Source: a bacterium (GTDB lineage Bacteria; UBA3054). Taken from it: a stretch of DNA of 9,554 nucleotides. The notes under the pieces are model-generated. The model was not told the origin of the DNA and did not search any database. It was given only the letters and a program-made list of their open reading frames with translations. Shown here piece after piece: positions 6,521 to 9,554 of this stretch (positions within the stretch are counted from its first letter, which is position 1; every line of letters begins with the position of its first letter). A program made the position numbers and the translations under genes. Location: contig JAFYIM010000209.1 of NCBI GenBank assembly GCA_017538635.1, positions 1 to 9,554 on the forward strand, in the 5' to 3' direction.

Positions 6521-6527
6521 CCTCCTT
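6521..6527 (-). promoter_or_regulatory. Shine-Dalgarno site overlapping the upstream stop codon
   Basis: The minus strand reads TAAGGAGGGCTGATC and then the ATG at 6513. AAGGAGG uses the last two bases of the TAA stop of the 293-residue protein and sits 7 bases before the next start. It is the strongest ribosome binding site in the membrane cluster and supports this start. Confidence 0.75.
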
Positions 6528-7407
6528 ATGCCTTTCCCTTGCGCGATTGCAGTTTCGACATGAACATGGCGAAATTGCTGATGAGAATGGAAACGACCAC
6601 GAAGAGCGTCGCGAAAGACTGGACGCTCACGGTCTTGGTGCCGATGCCGGTTTCCCCTACGATGCCGGCTTCCATAACGCGCTTCTCGTAAGCCGCCGCG
6701 CCAGCCGCTCCAGCTAAGAGCCCGCAGAGTTGGCCGGAGTCGAGGTACGGATAAGCCGTCGAGCTTTCGATGCCGGCGGAGCCCGCCGCCAAAGGCGTTC
6801 CGTAAACGGACTGCACGAAGCCGATCCAGGGGATGCCGCCCCAGGAATAGGCCACGCGGTAAATTAGAGAAACGTCCGCGATGGAGCGGAAGTTCTTCAT
6901 CATCGGGATCTCGTTGAGGTCGCGCCCGTTGATGTCTTTGACAACGAAGCCGTGGATATCCTTGGCTAAGCTTTGCAGCGTCACGCCGCCGGCGTTGACG
7001 ATCGCCTGGAACATGACGTAGTCTTCGCCGTCAACTTTGTTCATCTTTTTGGCGACCTCGTCCAGGACCTGGCGCCCCAGCTTCTGGCCTTCCACGTTGG
7101 TAGTCCAGGTCACGACCATGAATTTTATGTTGCGGGCGAAGAGATGCTGGATTACGGCCTTGAACTGGCCTTCGCATTCGCCGCGGTTGCCTGCGCCGTA
7201 GTCGCAGTCAATAAGAACCGCTTTGTCGGGCGGCAGGCTTTCTATCCTGTCATAAAGCTTGCCTACCCAGACGGGGTTCGGCACGGGCATCTTCACCTGG
7301 ACCATTTCGAAACCGATGACGACCACGGCGAAGAGCGCGTAGAGGATCCTGGGATCGCAGAACTGGATCCTGTCCCAAAGCGAGCGTTTTTTGTTTTCAG
7401 GAGCCAT
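6526..7407 (-). CDS. Bitopic envelope protein with exported alpha/beta domain, unknown function (membrane cluster)
   Basis: This 293-residue protein has a membrane helix near each end (about residues 20-37 and 263-283) and a soluble domain of about 220 residues between them. The topology puts that domain outside the cytoplasm (inference). The domain begins with D-R-I-E-S-L-P-P-D-K-A-V-L-I-D-C-D-Y (53-70), followed by alternating helices and strands (H-L-F-A-R-N-I-K-F-M-V-V-T), as in a Rossmann-like sheet. It ends with Y-P-Y-L-D-S-G-Q-L-C-G-L-L-A-G-A-A-G-A-A-A-Y-E (219-241), a conserved-looking small-residue helix. From memory, P-Y-x-x-x-Q-L-x-G-L-L-x-G-x-x-G-A-A-x-Y-E occurs in uncharacterised proteins with the same neighbours. 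No known catalytic motif is recognised. The ATG follows the upstream TAG by 2 bp, with a GGTGGA site inside the upstream gene. Confidence 0.8.
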   Translation of the reverse strand: MAPENKKRSLWDRIQFCDPRILYALFAVVVIGFEMVQVKMPVPNPVWVGKLYDRIESLPPDKAVLIDCDYGAGNRGECEGQFKAVIQHLFARNIKFMVVTWTTNVEGQKLGRQVLDEVAKKMNKVDGEDYVMFQAIVNAGGVTLQSLAKDIHGFVVKDINGRDLNEIPMMKNFRSIADVSLIYRVAYSWGGIPWIGFVQSVYGTPLAAGSAGIESSTAYPYLDSGQLCGLLAGAAGAAAYEKRVMEAGIVGETGIGTKTVSVQSFATLFVVVSILISNFAMFMSKLQSRKGKA

Positions 7408-7409
7408 AA

Positions 7410-9050
7410 CTAATCCACCGATGAATATACGCTGTTATCGAGTCCGAGCCAGATTCGCAAAGATATCGCCACGCTGCCAATCAGCGTTCCAATGAGGACC
7501 GCGCGGTAGGCCGCGGCGTTCAAGACGCTCAGGAGTTTAGATGAGAGCCATGGCAGCTGAAGGAGCTTCCAGCTTTCTGGAACAAGCGAGGCCAAAAGCT
7601 CGCCGATCGGCATCTGGCCGACCATGCAGACGATGGCCGCCGCCATCAGGAAGCCGGCCTCCAGGCTCCTGACCTTGAAGGAACGGTATGCCGCGCTGAT
7701 CATGTAGAAAGTGATCATCGAGAAGACCGCGCTGCCCATGGGCGCCTGAATGGCGTTGAACAAAAAGTCGAAGGAGGTCTTCCAGATCGTGCCTTTCGCC
7801 TCGTCAGTCTGGCCCTTCAGGGCGCAGACGATCATGACGGCCAGGAAGATCAAAAAGACCGCGCTGTAGCCGGCGTTCTTCAAAAAGTTTCTCATGGGCG
7901 CGCCGCCGCCGGGAAGCTTCTCTTCGCCAACGGGCGCGTTGTAGTTCAAAGCGCTCTGGTAGATCTTCTTTCCGTGGAAAAGCATCAGGTTTATCATGGC
8001 GATGAAGATCGCAAACGAACCCACGACCGTCAAAAACTTGCCGGCCCACTCGGTGCCGTAGGAAAGGTACGTCGGCCTTGGAGAAGCGCCCACTTTCTTA
8101 TAGACCGTCATCTCGGGAGCCAGGGGCTCGCCGTCGCCTTTGTCGCGCAAATTTACCGCGCAGAGCGTCGTTTCGTAAGGCGAATCGATGGGGCGGCCTT
8201 TCTGCATCTTTTTCGTGCCGAGATAAAGTATTCCGTCGCTGACGTCCATTCTGCCGCCGGCGTAAATTGTGTCGTTCGTGCCGTTGCCGGCGGGCGCTTT
8301 CCAACTCTTGGGCGTCCAACCGTCCCCCGCCTTCCTGAACTCTGTGATCTCCCTGTCCATGACATAGACGAGGACCGGAGCGTCCCCTTCTTTGTAAACG
8401 TCGAAAGCGTTGGGGGATTTTTCCGTCAGGGTGGAAGGCACCAGAGGAACGGCGTCAAGAGTCAGGTGCTTAAGGTCCGGCCCGGCCGCGTGCCAGACGC
8501 GGTAAGTCATGGTGAAAAGGTAAACGTCCCAATTGCCTCCCTTATAGTCGGCGGCAAAACTCTTGATGCGGTCGGGAATCTGGCCGTTTGGCGCGTTCTC
8601 GAAAGTTTTGAAGACATCGTTGGTGGAAAGGACCACCGGGCCTTTCTTCTTGAAATTCTGGCCGTCGTCGGAGCTCACGGCGTAGCAGAGCACGGGCTCC
8701 TTTTCGTTCTGGCCGAGGTAGAGGAGCGTCAGGCCTTCCGGCGTAATGGCACAATCCGGCTCAACCAAGCCGTACTGGTCGAATTTCAAAAAGAGTGAGC
8801 GCTGCAGGCAGGGTTTGGGATCCTTTTTCCATTTTCCGGCGCTTTTGACCATGCGGCCTATGATCCCGCGGCCCTTGTAGTAATTGCCGACGTAGAACTG
8901 CAGCTTCTTCCCGTCCTTTTCGACGCAGACAGGGCTTCCGACTTCATAGGAGTCGAATTCGCCGCCCACTTTCTCCGGCAGGATGTACTCCAAGAAAAAG
9001 TACAAGCCGACCAGGAAGGCGATTATCTTTAGAACATTGCGTTTACTCAT
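7410..9050 (-). CDS. Exported beta-propeller-like domain fused to a multi-span membrane domain (membrane cluster)
   Basis: This 546-residue protein has an N-terminal membrane helix (about residues 7-25) acting as signal anchor. A beta-rich extracytoplasmic region (about 27-335) and a membrane domain with around five further helices follow (about 338-358, 396-412, 430-450, 464-481 and 508-535). The soluble region contains S-S-D-D-G-Q-N-F (126-133), an Asp-box as in BNR/sialidase-type propellers. It also has L-V-E-P-D-C-A-I-T-P-E-G (95-106) and repeated Y-L/Y-V strand ends, resembling five-bladed propellers of the glycosidase/DUF377 kind. No catalytic triad can be assigned, so ligand binding is as likely as hydrolysis. 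The last part, R-A-V-L-I-G-T-L-I-G-S-V-A-I-S-L-R-I-W-L-G (516-536), resembles a tail I recall from cluster-associated membrane proteins. The start is 6 bp after the upstream stop and has no clear ribosome binding site, suggesting translational coupling. Confidence 0.82.
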   Translation of the reverse strand: MSKRNVLKIIAFLVGLYFFLEYILPEKVGGEFDSYEVGSPVCVEKDGKKLQFYVGNYYKGRGIIGRMVKSAGKWKKDPKPCLQRSLFLKFDQYGLVEPDCAITPEGLTLLYLGQNEKEPVLCYAVSSDDGQNFKKKGPVVLSTNDVFKTFENAPNGQIPDRIKSFAADYKGGNWDVYLFTMTYRVWHAAGPDLKHLTLDAVPLVPSTLTEKSPNAFDVYKEGDAPVLVYVMDREITEFRKAGDGWTPKSWKAPAGNGTNDTIYAGGRMDVSDGILYLGTKKMQKGRPIDSPYETTLCAVNLRDKGDGEPLAPEMTVYKKVGASPRPTYLSYGTEWAGKFLTVVGSFAIFIAMINLMLFHGKKIYQSALNYNAPVGEEKLPGGGAPMRNFLKNAGYSAVFLIFLAVMIVCALKGQTDEAKGTIWKTSFDFLFNAIQAPMGSAVFSMITFYMISAAYRSFKVRSLEAGFLMAAAIVCMVGQMPIGELLASLVPESWKLLQLPWLSSKLLSVLNAAAYRAVLIGTLIGSVAISLRIWLGLDNSVYSSVD

Positions 9051-9056
9051 ACAAAT

Positions 9057-9554
9057 TTACCACTGCAGCAAAAGACGAAGGTAGTCGGATTTCTGGAAGA
9101 TCGTAAGCAGCAAGCTGCCCAGGACGATGAGGATCAAAAGCACCAATTTCGAATAGTCCTGTCCGACCAGACTTCCCGTCAGCACGGGGTCCCGGTTGAA
9201 GTAGGCGCCGGCGGCGTAGAACTCTTCGCCGAAGACCGTATAGTCGCAGGAGACCATGAAGAAAGGCACCTGATAAAAACTCGGCGTGCAGGCGATCTGG
9301 AAAGCGCCGGCCTGCTGTCCCGCTTCCGCCAGCATCATGGATTCGAAGCCGTAGGTGCCGAACATGAAGTTGGCGCCCACATGCTCGCGCTTGATCCAGC
9401 CCGCGATGCCGGCGCCCAAGGCCGACTGGTTGCTTGACATATACCTCAGGCAGTCTTCGACCGCGAACATGCCTTCCTTGCCCATGGCCGCATAGCCGTC
9501 TTTCCAGAATTCCTCCGCCATGGCGTAAGCGAGAGGCTGGGCTAAGGGGACGTA
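9057..9554 (-). CDS. DUF6754-like membrane protein, C-terminal part (runs off right edge)
   Basis: The frame is open to the window edge, giving 165 visible residues. The internal ATG at 9521 is unlikely to be the start, because the preceding codons (Y-V-P-L-A-Q-P-L-A-Y-A) read as continuing protein. Visible motifs, numbered from the first residue in the window, are the V-G-A-N-F-M-F-G-T-Y-G-F-E region (near 59-71), M-L-A-E-A-G-Q-Q-A-G-A-F-Q-I-A-C (74-89), F-F-M-V-S-C-D-Y-T-V-F-G-E-E-F-Y-A-A-G-A-Y (97-117) and D-P-V-L-T-G-S-L-V-G-Q-D-Y-S-K (121-135). One membrane helix follows (about 134-154) with a short charged tail. These motifs fit what I remember of DUF6754 proteins, whose function is unknown; the domain name needs a profile search. 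It is the most upstream visible gene of the four-gene membrane cluster. Confidence 0.78.
   Translation of the reverse strand, partial: YVPLAQPLAYAMAEEFWKDGYAAMGKEGMFAVEDCLRYMSSNQSALGAGIAGWIKREHVGANFMFGTYGFESMMLAEAGQQAGAFQIACTPSFYQVPFFMVSCDYTVFGEEFYAAGAYFNRDPVLTGSLVGQDYSKLVLLILIVLGSLLLTIFQKSDYLRLLLQW

Noticed and set aside
7974..8798. Long plus-strand open frame opposite the propeller gene (274 codons)
   Set aside because: It is a shadow of the minus-strand gene, with low-complexity basic composition and no domain signature. The similar plus-strand frames at 3966-4568 and 1305-1907 were rejected for the same reason.
9519..9521. ATG at 9521 as the start of the DUF6754-like gene
   Set aside because: The frame stays open to the edge with plausible protein sequence upstream, and the visible part matches only the C-terminal portion of such proteins.

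Overview
The window is bacterial, compact and of moderately high GC by eye. It reads mostly on the minus strand, and no stretch over 180 bases lacks a gene. Ribosome recycling factor, a ComM/YifB-type AAA+ ATPase and NAD synthetase are housekeeping genes. The SpoIIE-type phosphatase and STAS-domain proteins point to a lineage that uses Rsb-like partner switching. I cannot assign a phylum. The gene mixture and divergent sequences would fit an uncultivated environmental lineage, but that is inference.

Left block (1-1892, minus): a strong sigma70-like promoter (1931-1959) drives frr, then a gene encoding three STAS domains in tandem, then the first 35 codons of a glutamine-dependent NAD+ synthetase that runs off the left edge. 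The gaps are 20 and 3 bp, so this looks like one operon. The centre (2071-3651, plus) holds the single plus-strand gene, a ComM/YifB-like AAA+ ATPase. It is divergent from frr, and its stop codon overlaps the stop codon of the convergent phosphatase gene.

Middle block (3648-5616, minus): a single-STAS anti-sigma-factor antagonist followed by a membrane-anchored GAF + PP2C/SpoIIE phosphatase, 22 bp apart. This is a phosphatase/antagonist pair without its kinase. With the triple-STAS gene, four STAS domains are encoded within 5.6 kb.

Right block (5677-9554, minus): four tightly packed membrane-protein genes with gaps of 6, 2 and 12 bp. In transcription order they are a DUF6754-like protein (5' end missing), a 546-residue protein joining an extracytoplasmic Asp-box beta-propeller-like domain to a multi-span membrane domain, a 293-residue protein with an exported domain between two membrane helices, and a 278-residue polytopic protein. 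Several motifs match, from memory, an uncharacterised co-occurring gene set in other bacteria. The packing suggests one envelope complex of unknown function, and this is the most interesting part of the window.

No RNA genes, mobile elements, CRISPR arrays or convincing intrinsic terminators were seen.
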